A stretch of 11,745 nt of DNA. It comes from an uncultured Eubacteriales bacterium. GTDB lineage: Bacteria > Bacillota > Clostridia > Oscillospirales > CAG-272. Positions 1-7,067 of the stretch are shown in pieces. Every line of letters starts with the position of its first letter. Position 1 is the stretch's first letter. Both the position numbers and the translations under genes were made by a program. The stretch is taken from assembly GCA_900556615.1 (NCBI GenBank), contig USPP01000019.1, positions 1 to 11,745 on the forward strand. Reading direction: 5' to 3'. Under the pieces are notes generated by a model. It had not been told where the DNA came from, searched no databases, and saw only the letters and a program-made list of their open reading frames with translations.

Positions 1-1104
1 ACGCCTGAGGATACCAAAATCACAATCATTGATAAAACCGCCTCCGACGTTGCTTCAGTATCACTCGAATCCTCAAGCAGCAATTATACCATAGAACTGT
101 CGTCAAGCACTTATTACCTTAAAGACGATCATACCTTTCCCCTTGATCAGACAAAAGCCCAAGCCATCCTTGAAACCGTTTCTTCTGTCGAATGCAACCG
201 TCTTGTCTCGGAAACCGGAGGAGATTCAGCCGACTACGGTCTTGACAAACCGCTTTATACGATAACCGCCGCTTATACCGACGGAGCAGCCTTGACGTTT
301 AAAATCGGGGACTATAATCGACACACCGATTCCTATTATCTGAGTATCGAAGGCGAAGGAAAGGTATACCTGATAGATAAAAGCTTTACCTCCGGTTTTG
401 AATATTCCATGAAAGATCTTCTTACGGATGAGAAGATAACCGAACCGGACGATGGATTTGGATGTGTAACCGCCATAGAAATAGCCTTCTCCGACGGAAC
501 AGCTTATAAATACACACTTATTCCGGCAACCATTGCCGAAAGCGGCAGCGAGGAAGAGGACACGGAGGAAAGCTGGCGTCTGACGCTTGCCGACGGAAAA
601 ATCATCCCGGGAGACTTTACAGAAAAAGCCAATAATATATACGACGAGTTATTTGATTTTGTCCCCTCCGATTGGGTGGATTATAACGTAGCCGAAGAAG
701 AACAGCTTGCGAAATACGGTCTTTCCGAACCTTATGCCACGATAACCGTCTTCTATGAGGACATTGTTACCATATCCGGAGAGGACGGAAGCTCCTCTAC
801 CGTAACAAAACCGGTAGAAAAAAATTTCAGCGTTAAGCTCGGAAACATTCTTCCGGACAGCGGCGAAGCTGACGATGCCGAGACTTCCGATTCCCCGGAC
901 ACCACAGAAGATTCAGGCTACAATACTGAAAAAAACACTTCAACAGCCGACGGTTCTTCCTCCTCCGCAAATAACAATCCGGAGGAGGAAACGGAAATCG
1001 AAAGATATTTCCTTATCGGAGGAGGAAAGATTGTCTACATCGCTTCCGAAAACGATTTCGAGGAAACACTTACCTTCGTTGCCTCTGAAACAGAAGAAGA
1101 ATAA
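1..1104 (+). CDS. DUF4340 domain-containing protein, 5'-truncated
   Basis: Frame 1 is open from the first base to a TAA at 1102-1104, so 367 residues of a longer protein are present and the start lies upstream of the window. The family signature appears twice: DYGLDKPLYTITAAYTDG near residues 78-95 and KYGLSEPYATITVFYED near 238-254. This matches the repeated YGL-x-x-P units of DUF4340 proteins. An acidic, Ser/Thr-rich low-complexity linker spans about residues 284-334, followed by a short beta-rich tail (ERYFLIGGGKIVYI). In Clostridia such proteins often sit next to a GldA/GldG-like ABC transporter and are thought to be cell-surface anchored; that context and the N-terminal membrane helix are outside the window. 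Molecular function is unknown. It is unrelated in orientation and role to the sugar genes further on. The TTG at 292 is not a real start, because homologous sequence continues upstream of it. Confidence 0.8.
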   Translation, partial: TPEDTKITIIDKTASDVASVSLESSSSNYTIELSSSTYYLKDDHTFPLDQTKAQAILETVSSVECNRLVSETGGDSADYGLDKPLYTITAAYTDGAALTFKIGDYNRHTDSYYLSIEGEGKVYLIDKSFTSGFEYSMKDLLTDEKITEPDDGFGCVTAIEIAFSDGTAYKYTLIPATIAESGSEEEDTEESWRLTLADGKIIPGDFTEKANNIYDELFDFVPSDWVDYNVAEEEQLAKYGLSEPYATITVFYEDIVTISGEDGSSSTVTKPVEKNFSVKLGNILPDSGEADDAETSDSPDTTEDSGYNTEKNTSTADGSSSSANNNPEEETEIERYFLIGGGKIVYIASENDFEETLTFVASETEEE

Positions 1105-1126
1105 ACCTCAAGAATGATTCAAGAAT

Positions 1127-1172
1127 AAAAAATCACAGGTTTTCCGCCATGCGGAATCCCCTGTGATTTTTT
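1127..1172. terminator. Bidirectional Rho-independent terminator after the DUF4340 gene
   Basis: AATCACAGG (1131-1139) pairs with CCTGTGATT (1160-1168). Inside it a second stem, TTCCGC (1142-1147) with GCGGAA (1151-1156), stacks on top. A T-tract follows on the plus strand and an A-tract precedes it, so the structure also ends in a T-tract when read on the minus strand. It closes the DUF4340 transcript and could stop minus-strand transcripts that run past the GH31 gene. Confidence 0.9.
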
Positions 1173-1173
1173 T

Positions 1174-1630
1174 GAATTAGGCTGTTTATTTCTTTAGGTT
1201 GATACCGACAGAGAATAAATGACAATATAGATTACTCTCGGGAAAAGCAAGAAAACGTTTTTTTCGCATTTCTTTCTATAAAAGAAATGAAACCGGATGA
1301 ATATTCGATTCGCAGAATCTTCGCAAAGAAAGTTACAAGGTAAAAAACTGTTGCATTTCCTGAGCGAAAATGCTGCGCATAAGTTCTCCGACAGTAGCTG
1401 TTTTGCGATCGCTGCTTTTGAACCTCCACTCCTTATCTTGATAAAATCGTTTCTTCGGTTTACCCCTTGGCGTGGTTTGGTAATTCCGCGAAGCGGCACT
1501 ACTGTCAGGGCATTTTTTGCACAAGCAAACAATGCCGGAAAAGGTTCTCCCCATTTTTTCAAGTATCTGCTAAATTAAAGGAATCCACTCTATGCAAGCA
1601 AGCTCATAGACAGAATCATGTAATTTATTT
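1174..1630. other. Gene-free stretch, about 457 bp, no convincing gene
   Basis: Open frames exist on both strands here (for example 1194-1562 minus and 1297-1578 plus), but they overlap one another, lack a ribosome binding site at a sensible distance, and do not resemble a known family. Visible structure: a perfect 9-bp stem CATTTCTTT/AAAGAAATG at 1267-1289, a small CCGC-gaa-GCGG hairpin at 1486-1496, and a separated inverted pair GACAGTAG (1390-1397) / CTACTGTC (1499-1506). It may be a decayed repeat or an old gene remnant. No second copy of it is present in this window, so this cannot be tested here. Confidence 0.4.
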
Positions 1631-1810
1631 TTAAGGCAATACCGCCGGGTGCACGGCTAACGCCTTTGCTGCGCATATGCTTGCATCTTTTCCGTCATGC
1701 CTCACCAATTTCGTCGACAGAGGCGCCACTCTTGTCTCCTCAGTTTGTATCGTCCGATGAAAAATTTGGCGGCGCATCTGCGCAACAATCATTGTGCGGT
1801 ATTACCTTGA
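1631..1810 (+). mobile_element. MITE-like element, family 1, copy 1 (180 bp)
   Basis: The element begins TTAAGGCAATACCGC (1631-1645) and ends with the imperfect reverse complement GCGGTATTACCTTGA (1796-1810). Its full length aligns without obvious gaps to the reverse complement of 6869-7048, with roughly 80-85% identity by eye. A shortened copy lies at 8820-8950. It carries no transposase and no credible ORF, so it would depend on a transposase encoded elsewhere. Its right end lies only 8 bp past the GH31 stop codon, so it forms the 3' untranslated part of that transcript. The flanks are AT-rich; no clear target-site duplication is visible. The right end differs from the left at two positions, which suggests an older, decaying copy. 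Confidence 0.8.
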
Positions 1811-1818
1811 ATAAAAAA

Positions 1819-3735
1819 TTATTGGTTTACTCGGTAGTGCTCCGTCTCAACCGTATCTCCCTCATGAAGGTAAATCACGCGGTATTCTGCTGAAACTGTC
1901 TCCCTATCGTCTTCAATCAGTCGGCAAACCGAGTTCTTACAATCACCGAAAGGCTTAAGGGTAATGTCCAGCTTTTCCGTTTCGCCTATGTACTGCACCG
2001 GTTTAGCAAGCGGAATAATCGAGCCTGCCCTGACATATACGGGAATCCCTTCGGTATCGATATAGTGATTCCCTCCTGAATACGCTCTTCCGTCAAAGAA
2101 TCCGTACCATTCTCCTTCCGGAAGCCATATCTCACGTCCTGTTTTCCCCGGTGCAATCGGGGCAACTATCATATCTCCGAAAAGAAATTCATCTTTAACC
2201 GCAGAAGCCTCCGGATAATCGCAGACCAAAGCTCTCACCGGAGGTTTTCCCTCGGTCTTATAATCGTAAAAGGCAGTGTACAAATAAGGAATCAGCCTCA
2301 TACGGTTTTCAAGTATCTCTCTCACCTCGTCGGAAGCACCGAGATCAAGCCACGGCATCTTATCAAGATACCACGCGTTCACAAGAGACTGTGCCGAGAA
2401 AGCGACAAGCTGAAGTCTGCGTATCAGTTCGCTCTTATTTTGTGCATGACGAAGCTCCGGCGCCCAAAGCAAGCCGGAAAATCCTGCATTAACCGTTCCC
2501 GTGAGAAAATCTTCGAAATCGTACAAATCACTGTAAAGAACGAAGGGATAGGAAGCGGAAAGCGCTCCGAGATTTCTGATCTCGGAAAGGGTTCGCTTGC
2601 TGCCGAGTGCCTTCAGCATGACGCGGCAATAAAGCACTCCGAAAAGATGGTGATACTGTTCTCCGTCCATACCCGACGGAAAGCAGGAGCAATCGGGGAA
2701 GGACCAGCCTCCGGTAAAATCGCTTCCGTCGCATTCGTCAAGCTTAAATCCGGAGATTCCTTCGTCACAGAGTTTTTTATGATATCCGGAGAAGCACTCC
2801 GAAGCCTCATCAAGCGAAAAATCCGGCACAAGACCTCCCCACACAAGATAATCGCCGGAATAAGGAATCAGATCATCGTGAAAAGGCGCCGACGGATTTG
2901 TAAAAGCATGCTCCCAAAGATTTATCTTGAAACCGTCTGATATAAGCTTTTTGAGAGTTTTTTCATGATTCGGAAAGCGTTCGCTCCAACTATAGGAGCA
3001 GGAATAGCTTTTCGACTGCCACCCCGGCTCAAGACCGAGAATATCGCAGGGCAAGGACATTTTTCTGAAGCTGTCGGCAATATCCAAAACCTGCTGTTCA
3101 TGAAACTGGCCGCAGCATCGGTAAAAGTTTCCCAACCCCCACATCGGAGGCATACAGCCTCCGCCTGAAAGCAGATTATAAGACGAAACAATGTCGACAA
3201 TTTTCTCACCGGTGATAAAATAAACATCGATTCCCCGGGCGACAGGCACCTCCACTGTCATCACAGAAGAGCTTTGCGTCCTCACCGAGTAAAGCTCCTC
3301 GGTACTATTCATCACTTTTGTTTCAACAGTATCCTCGTCTGCGTTCTTCATTCCGGAGTTCATCTCGCTTCCGCACTGAAAAACGGCGTTTCTGGCAGTA
3401 TCAATATACATACCCCAATGTTCATTTGTAACAAAGAAAGGAACGGGGGCATGAGAATCTCCGCTTGCCGAACGAGGATCTGCATTAACTCTCAGAGAAA
3501 GCTTGTTTCCCCGGTGATTGAAGGCTTTTAGCTGAAGTCCAAATCCGAATATCTGCGTATCCCGACCGAGCGGAAATATCAAACGGCAGCCTCTTTCCGA
3601 CACGGAAAAACGCACCTGCGATGCATTTTCAGGCTTTACCTCCATTATTTCACAGAGGGGCCGAGGTGCAAAACGGCTGGGAACAAATTTTTCCGGCGTT
3701 CCGTACGTAATCTTATAAATTTTTCTTTCTATCAT
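1819..3735 (-). CDS. Glycoside hydrolase family 31 (alpha-glucosidase/xylosidase-like), cytoplasmic
   Basis: This predicts a 638-residue retaining glycosidase of the GH31 type. An N-terminal beta-sandwich carries GFGLQLKAFNHRGN (about residues 64-77). The TIM barrel carries GISGFKLDECDG (about 326-337), with D333 the probable nucleophile. The segment LYSDLYDFED (about 400-409) is where the acid/base Asp is expected, probably D403. RMRLIPYLYT (about 478-487), FLFGDMIVAPI (517-527), WLPEGEWY and YVRAGSIIPL follow, as is usual for the family's C-terminal part. The usual W-x-GD around the acid/base is reduced to YSD, so substrate specificity is probably unusual and is left open. I chose the ATG at 3735: AAAGGTGA lies 7 nt upstream. 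The earlier in-frame ATG at 3777 would add 14 residues, has no good ribosome binding site, and would place the hairpin at 3754-3770 inside the coding sequence. There is no signal peptide, so it acts on imported sugar. It lies about 70 bp downstream of the AraC-type gene on the same strand and is probably co-transcribed with it. Confidence 0.87.
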   Translation of the reverse strand: MIERKIYKITYGTPEKFVPSRFAPRPLCEIMEVKPENASQVRFSVSERGCRLIFPLGRDTQIFGFGLQLKAFNHRGNKLSLRVNADPRSASGDSHAPVPFFVTNEHWGMYIDTARNAVFQCGSEMNSGMKNADEDTVETKVMNSTEELYSVRTQSSSVMTVEVPVARGIDVYFITGEKIVDIVSSYNLLSGGGCMPPMWGLGNFYRCCGQFHEQQVLDIADSFRKMSLPCDILGLEPGWQSKSYSCSYSWSERFPNHEKTLKKLISDGFKINLWEHAFTNPSAPFHDDLIPYSGDYLVWGGLVPDFSLDEASECFSGYHKKLCDEGISGFKLDECDGSDFTGGWSFPDCSCFPSGMDGEQYHHLFGVLYCRVMLKALGSKRTLSEIRNLGALSASYPFVLYSDLYDFEDFLTGTVNAGFSGLLWAPELRHAQNKSELIRRLQLVAFSAQSLVNAWYLDKMPWLDLGASDEVREILENRMRLIPYLYTAFYDYKTEGKPPVRALVCDYPEASAVKDEFLFGDMIVAPIAPGKTGREIWLPEGEWYGFFDGRAYSGGNHYIDTEGIPVYVRAGSIIPLAKPVQYIGETEKLDITLKPFGDCKNSVCRLIEDDRETVSAEYRVIYLHEGDTVETEHYRVNQ

Positions 3736-3742
3736 CTTTATT

Positions 3743-3770
3743 TCACCTTTAACAAAGGCTGAAAGCCTTT
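3743..3770 (-). promoter_or_regulatory. Leader with two mutually exclusive hairpins over the GH31 ribosome binding site
   Basis: Reading the minus strand, AAAGGCT-TTC-AGCCTTT (3770-3754) is a perfect 7-bp stem. The 3' half of that stem can instead pair with the Shine-Dalgarno sequence as CCTTT-GTT-AAAGG (3758-3746), hiding AAAGGTGA (3750-3743). The first hairpin therefore leaves the ribosome site free and the second closes it. The structure is seen in the sequence; a regulatory role is inference, since the second stem is short. Confidence 0.35.
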
Positions 3771-3805
3771 TTATCAATCCTTCCGAAATATTATAATATT
3801 ATGAT

Positions 3806-4684
3806 CTATCCGTTTTGCTGCTTACTCTGACGGTATTCACTCGGCGTCATTCCGAAATAGTTTTTAAAACTTCTTGTAAAAACATGTATCGACGAATACT
3901 TAAGCATATCGCTTATTTGAGTAACAGAATATCCGTTTTCAAGGAGTTCCTTTGAATAAACCATTCGGCATTTAAGATAATAGTCGTTCAACGTTTCACC
4001 TGTTACTTTCTTGAAGCACTTTGTTATATATCTGTAATTGTAATTGAAAATCAACGAAAGCTCTGTAAGCTTTTTTATTTCACAAATATGCGATCGCAGA
4101 TATCCCCGTATCTGATAAGCAAGCATTCGCTCATTTTTTATACAAGGAGCATAAATTTTCTCGTTTTCTTTTTTCTTCGTGCGTATAAGTCCTATCGCAA
4201 ATTCCGAGAGCTTTATTCCTATCAGCTCACAGGACATAAAATCTTCCGAGGTAATTTCGGAAAACAACTCATAAAAACAGTTACTCTCCACGCTCAAATG
4301 TATCAGCCTCTCAGAGCTTCGTCCAAACATCTGTACAAATTCCTTAAAAATGCCTTTCCATATATCTCCGCTTCCATTATCCATAAAACCGCAAAAAGCA
4401 TACCGGAGAGGATCGGAAGAATCCGACGCAATCATATGAATATCTCCCGGAAAAGAAATCACACAGTCTCCTTTTGCAACGTTCATTCCAATACCGTTTG
4501 TCGTTACAGTTCCTTTTCCCGATATGACATAGGTTATCTCATAACATACCTGATCATGAGGGGCAACAACGGTCGTCGGCCGACAGATCATCTCCCCAAG
4601 CTGCCATAAATCTATGCCGCCGCACTTTTTCGGATTATCGAAAAACTTGTTTTCAAAATGGTACAGATTCAGTTGATCTATCAT
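3806..4684 (-). CDS. AraC-family transcriptional regulator with N-terminal cupin
   Basis: This is a 292-residue DNA-binding regulator, normal for the family. An N-terminal cupin-like sensor (about residues 40-100, including the ISGKGTVTTNG and GDCVISFPGDIH segments) probably binds a sugar. The C-terminal double helix-turn-helix covers about 188-288: the first helix-turn-helix contains LTELSLIFNYNYRYITKCFKKVTGETL, written here as the family pattern L-x-LSLIFNYNYRYITKCFKK, and the second contains YSVTQISDMLKYSS followed by the hallmark FKNYFGMTPSEYRQ. The start at 4684 is preferred because AGGGAGG (4694-4700) is 9 nt away; the ATG at 4690 would leave only 3 nt. It is the first gene of the minus unit with the GH31 gene and is divergent from the Gfo/Idh genes, so it probably activates one or both units in response to the substrate. 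Its stop is TAG at 3806-3808. Confidence 0.9.
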   Translation of the reverse strand: MIDQLNLYHFENKFFDNPKKCGGIDLWQLGEMICRPTTVVAPHDQVCYEITYVISGKGTVTTNGIGMNVAKGDCVISFPGDIHMIASDSSDPLRYAFCGFMDNGSGDIWKGIFKEFVQMFGRSSERLIHLSVESNCFYELFSEITSEDFMSCELIGIKLSEFAIGLIRTKKKENEKIYAPCIKNERMLAYQIRGYLRSHICEIKKLTELSLIFNYNYRYITKCFKKVTGETLNDYYLKCRMVYSKELLENGYSVTQISDMLKYSSIHVFTRSFKNYFGMTPSEYRQSKQQNG

Positions 4685-4735
4685 AAGCATATTCCTCCCT
4701 AAATACCACGAGTATATGGATTCCTATCGAAGCTT

Positions 4736-4764
4736 ATTATACTATAAAATAAAATGATATGCAA
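4736..4764 (-). promoter_or_regulatory. Sigma-A promoter for the AraC-GH31 unit
   Basis: On the minus strand TTGCAT (4764-4759) is separated by exactly 17 nt from a perfect TATAAT (4741-4736). Transcription would start near 4729, giving a leader of about 45 nt before the ATG at 4684. The -35 matches the consensus only in its TTG, so an activator may help. Confidence 0.6.
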
Positions 4765-4772
4765 GACATATC
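4756..4772. promoter_or_regulatory. Palindrome GATATG-N5-CATATC overlapping the AraC promoter -35
   Basis: GATATGCAAGACATATC is a perfect 6-bp inverted repeat around 5 nt and covers the -35 box of the minus-strand promoter. A protein bound here would block or influence AraC/GH31 transcription, so it is a candidate operator. The binding protein is unknown; AraC-family proteins often bind direct repeats rather than palindromes. Confidence 0.4.
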
Positions 4773-4796
4773 CGAAGGAAGCGACAAAATTGCTAA

Positions 4797-4813
4797 ATAA
4801 TTGGTTCAATTAT
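4797..4813. promoter_or_regulatory. Palindrome ATAATTG-GTT-CAATTAT in the divergent region
   Basis: This is a perfect 7-bp inverted repeat around 3 nt, centred about 41 bp from the centre of the first palindrome and about 24 bp upstream of the proposed plus-strand -35. It is too AT-rich to be a convincing terminator and has no T-tract. It is a candidate operator for the divergent units. Confidence 0.4.
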
Positions 4814-4836
4814 AACAAAGACGTAAGCTATTTTTT

Positions 4837-4866
4837 TTGTTAGAATAAAAATGTAAACCATATATA
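4837..4866 (+). promoter_or_regulatory. Probable promoter of the Gfo/Idh operon
   Basis: TTGTTA (4837-4842), 18 nt, then TATATA (4861-4866) would start transcription near 4873. That leaves a leader of about 26 nt with AAAGGA (4882-4887) before the ATG at 4899. Both boxes deviate from consensus and the region is very AT-rich, so the exact boxes are uncertain. Confidence 0.4.
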
Positions 4867-4898
4867 TTGATTTTATACTGGAAAGGATTGATATAATT

Positions 4899-5966
4899 AT
4901 GAACATAAAAACAGTTACGGTTGCCGTTATCGGCTGCGGACGTATTTCGGATATCGCGCATTTTCCTGCACTGTCAAAAATAGACAATGTCAGAATAAAG
5001 TATGCCTGCGATCTGATACCCGAAAAGGCGAAGGACAAAGCTGACCGATATGGGGCGGAACAGGCGATAACCGATTATAAGACCGCTCTCTCGGATCCGG
5101 AAGTTGACGCGGTATTTGTATTGACTCCCAACTACGCGCACTATACCGTCACAATGGATGCGCTCCGGGCAGGAAAGCATGTTTTCTGCGAGAAACCGAT
5201 TACGGTAAATTATGAGCTGTCCTGTGAAATGGCAAAGGAAGCAAAAAAGCAGGGAAAACTGCTTAACATCGGCGTCTGCAACCGTTATCACAAAACAGTG
5301 GAAATGCTGGAAGAAATGAACAGAAACGGGGAGTTCGGCACCATTTATCACGTTTATTGCTCTTTCAGAAATTATCGCTGCATTCCCGGTCTCGGAGGAC
5401 CCTTCACCACGAAGGCGCAGTCCGGCGGCGGCGTGCTTATCGATTGGGGAATCCATTTCCTCGATCTGATTCTTTACATTCTCGGCGGAGCGACACTTAA
5501 AACCGTTACCTGCGATGCCTATAATGAAATGGCAAAGGATATGAAGAATTATGTGTACGAAGGCATGTGGGCAGAGGATACCAAGAATCTAAACGGTACA
5601 AACGATGTGGAGGATTTTATAACCGGTCATATCAGAACCGACAAAGCAAGCATCTCCTTCAACGGAGCCTGGGCACAGAATATCAATAAGAACGAAATGT
5701 TCATTGACTTTATGGGAGACAAAGGCGGAGCCAGAATGAACTACGGAGGAGATTTCACCCTTTATACGATAAAAGACGGAAAATTCTCGGAAATTACTCC
5801 CCAATATGACATCCCCAATATGTACGAGCGCGAGGACAAGGCGTTTATAGAAGCGATTTTTACAGGAGAACATACCAAGACCTATATAGACAATATTCTT
5901 GAAAGCGCAAAGCTCCTTGACTATCTCTATCGCTCCGCTGAGGAAAAGAAAGAAATCTCTTTTTGA
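4899..5966 (+). CDS. Gfo/Idh/MocA-family NAD(P)-dependent oxidoreductase
   Basis: This is a 355-residue dinucleotide-dependent dehydrogenase of the glucose-fructose oxidoreductase / inositol dehydrogenase superfamily. The Rossmann glycine motif VIGCGRISD lies at residues 10-18. The EKP motif (CEKP, 97-100) supplies the lysine that family members use near the nicotinamide. In the C-terminal alpha/beta domain, GGGVLIDWGIHFLDL (176-190) carries the conserved D182 and H186, the usual catalytic pair of this family. Length and domain order are normal and there is no signal peptide. Members oxidise a hydroxyl of a sugar, sugar derivative or cyclitol, and some (GH109-like) cleave glycosides through a keto intermediate; the substrate cannot be read here. 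AAAGGA lies 11 nt before the ATG. It is the first gene of the plus-strand unit, 27 nt ahead of a second, divergent member of the family, and is likely controlled by the neighbouring AraC protein. Confidence 0.88.
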   Translation: MNIKTVTVAVIGCGRISDIAHFPALSKIDNVRIKYACDLIPEKAKDKADRYGAEQAITDYKTALSDPEVDAVFVLTPNYAHYTVTMDALRAGKHVFCEKPITVNYELSCEMAKEAKKQGKLLNIGVCNRYHKTVEMLEEMNRNGEFGTIYHVYCSFRNYRCIPGLGGPFTTKAQSGGGVLIDWGIHFLDLILYILGGATLKTVTCDAYNEMAKDMKNYVYEGMWAEDTKNLNGTNDVEDFITGHIRTDKASISFNGAWAQNINKNEMFIDFMGDKGGARMNYGGDFTLYTIKDGKFSEITPQYDIPNMYEREDKAFIEAIFTGEHTKTYIDNILESAKLLDYLYRSAEEKKEISF

Positions 5967-5993
5967 CAGTAGGCAAGCAGAAATGAGGAAAAA

Positions 5994-6836
5994 ATGAAAA
6001 TCGGATTCATAGATTACTATCTTGATGAATGGCACGCAAACAGCTATCCTGCTTGGATTAAAGAGGCGTCAAATGGCGAAATCGAGGTTGCCTACGCCTA
6101 TGCAGAAATCGCAAGTCCGCATACCGGGCTTACTACCGAAGAATGGTGCCGGAAATTCGACGTTATTAAGGCTGATACGATTGAAGAACTCGTAAAGCTC
6201 AGCGACGGAATCGTCGTCCTTTCACCGGATAACTGCGAACGCCATGAGGCGCTTTCGGCGCTCCCGCTGCAAAGCGGGAAACCCGTATATATCGATAAAA
6301 CCTTTGCTCCGGACATCGAAGCTGCAAAACGCATTTTTTCCATCGCGGATGATAATAATACTCCCTGTTGGTCAACCTCCGCTCTCCGTTTTGCAGACGA
6401 ATACAAAAATATTTCGGCTGACGACATCACCGGTATGAATCTGTGGGGGCCGAACGGTTTTGAAACCTATTCGATACATCAGCTTGAACCGTTGTTTATG
6501 TTGATGAAAACACCCGCCGAAAAGGTAATGTATATGCCGGGAGATCATTATTATCTGCTCGCTCTCCGCTTTGCCGATGGCCGGGTGGGAAGCATATCCT
6601 CAACTATACCGGAAGCTCCCTTTGCCGCGCAGATTGCCAAAAAAAGTGGGAATATTACGATAAATGTTACAAGCGATTTCTTCAGAAATTTTATTTCCGA
6701 GCTTGTTGATTTTTTCCGTACAGGAAGCATAAAAGTACCGCACCGCGAAACAATCGAAATCATGGCGGCAAGAAGCGCAGCTTTGGAAGGAATGGCAAAA
6801 CCGTTTCAATGGATAGACGTACCGAACCGTTTTTAA
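5994..6836 (+). CDS. Short divergent Gfo/Idh/MocA-like protein
   Basis: The 280-residue product begins MKIGFIDYYLDEWHANSYP. It has a Rossmann-like N-terminal half that lacks the usual G-x-G-x-x-G loop after the first strand. DKTFAP (101-106) sits where EKP is expected and keeps the lysine. SIHQLEPL (160-167) has a histidine (H162) that may correspond to the catalytic His of normal members. It is clearly shorter than the usual 330-390 residues, mainly in the C-terminal sheet domain. I read it as a Gfo/Idh relative, either an enzyme of altered cofactor handling or a partner subunit of the upstream dehydrogenase. The tight spacing (27 nt) and the ribosome site GAGGA (5985-5989) support co-transcription and co-function. 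It has no signal peptide. After the stop, a small 8-bp hairpin (6839-6859, one wobble) has no T-tract and is not a clear terminator. Confidence 0.72.
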   Translation: MKIGFIDYYLDEWHANSYPAWIKEASNGEIEVAYAYAEIASPHTGLTTEEWCRKFDVIKADTIEELVKLSDGIVVLSPDNCERHEALSALPLQSGKPVYIDKTFAPDIEAAKRIFSIADDNNTPCWSTSALRFADEYKNISADDITGMNLWGPNGFETYSIHQLEPLFMLMKTPAEKVMYMPGDHYYLLALRFADGRVGSISSTIPEAPFAAQIAKKSGNITINVTSDFFRNFISELVDFFRTGSIKVPHRETIEIMAARSAALEGMAKPFQWIDVPNRF

Positions 6837-6868
6837 AATATCATGGTTCTTCCGTGATAAATATATAC

Positions 6869-7048
6869 TTAAGGCAATACCGCACAATGATTATTGTGCA
6901 GTTGCGCCACCGGATTTTTCGTCAGACAATACAAATTGAGGAGGCAAAACCGACTCCTCTGCCGACGAAATTTGTAAAGTATGACGGAAAAGATGCAAGC
7001 AAATGCGCAATAAAGGCGTTAGCTGTGCACCCCGCGGTATTGCCTTAA
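6869..7048 (-). mobile_element. MITE-like element, family 1, copy 2 (180 bp, inverted)
   Basis: The element is bounded by a perfect 15-bp terminal inverted repeat: TTAAGGCAATACCGC (6869-6883) and GCGGTATTGCCTTAA (7034-7048). Its reverse complement aligns along the full length with copy 1. Next to the left end, GCACAAT-GATT-ATTGTGC (6882-6899) forms a subterminal hairpin. No credible ORF or transposase is present. It sits inside an otherwise ordinary operon, 32 bp after the short Gfo/Idh-like gene and 19 bp before the binding-protein ATG; that gene's ribosome site lies just outside the element. The perfect ends suggest this is the most recently active copy of the three. No clear target duplication is visible. 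Confidence 0.85.
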
Positions 7049-7067
7049 TTTAAAGAAAGGAAATCAT

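Noticed and set aside
1194..1578. Overlapping ORFs of 65-122 codons on both strands
   Set aside because: They overlap each other in several frames, lack ribosome sites, and have no recognisable domain or signal peptide; they look like chance frames in a gene-free stretch.
2440..2940. 166-codon plus-strand ORF inside the GH31 gene
   Set aside because: It lies antisense to a well-supported GH31 frame, which contains the catalytic motif; its own product resembles no family.
3787..3800. Perfect 14-bp palindrome AATATTATAATATT containing TATAAT, between AraC and GH31
   Set aside because: It could be a -10 box for a separate GH31 promoter, but no -35-like sequence lies 16-18 nt upstream, and such AT-only palindromes arise easily by chance.
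6809..7048. 79-codon plus-strand ORF spanning the end of the short Gfo/Idh-like gene and MITE copy 2
   Set aside because: It overlaps the upstream gene in another frame, has no ribosome site, and is mostly MITE sequence.
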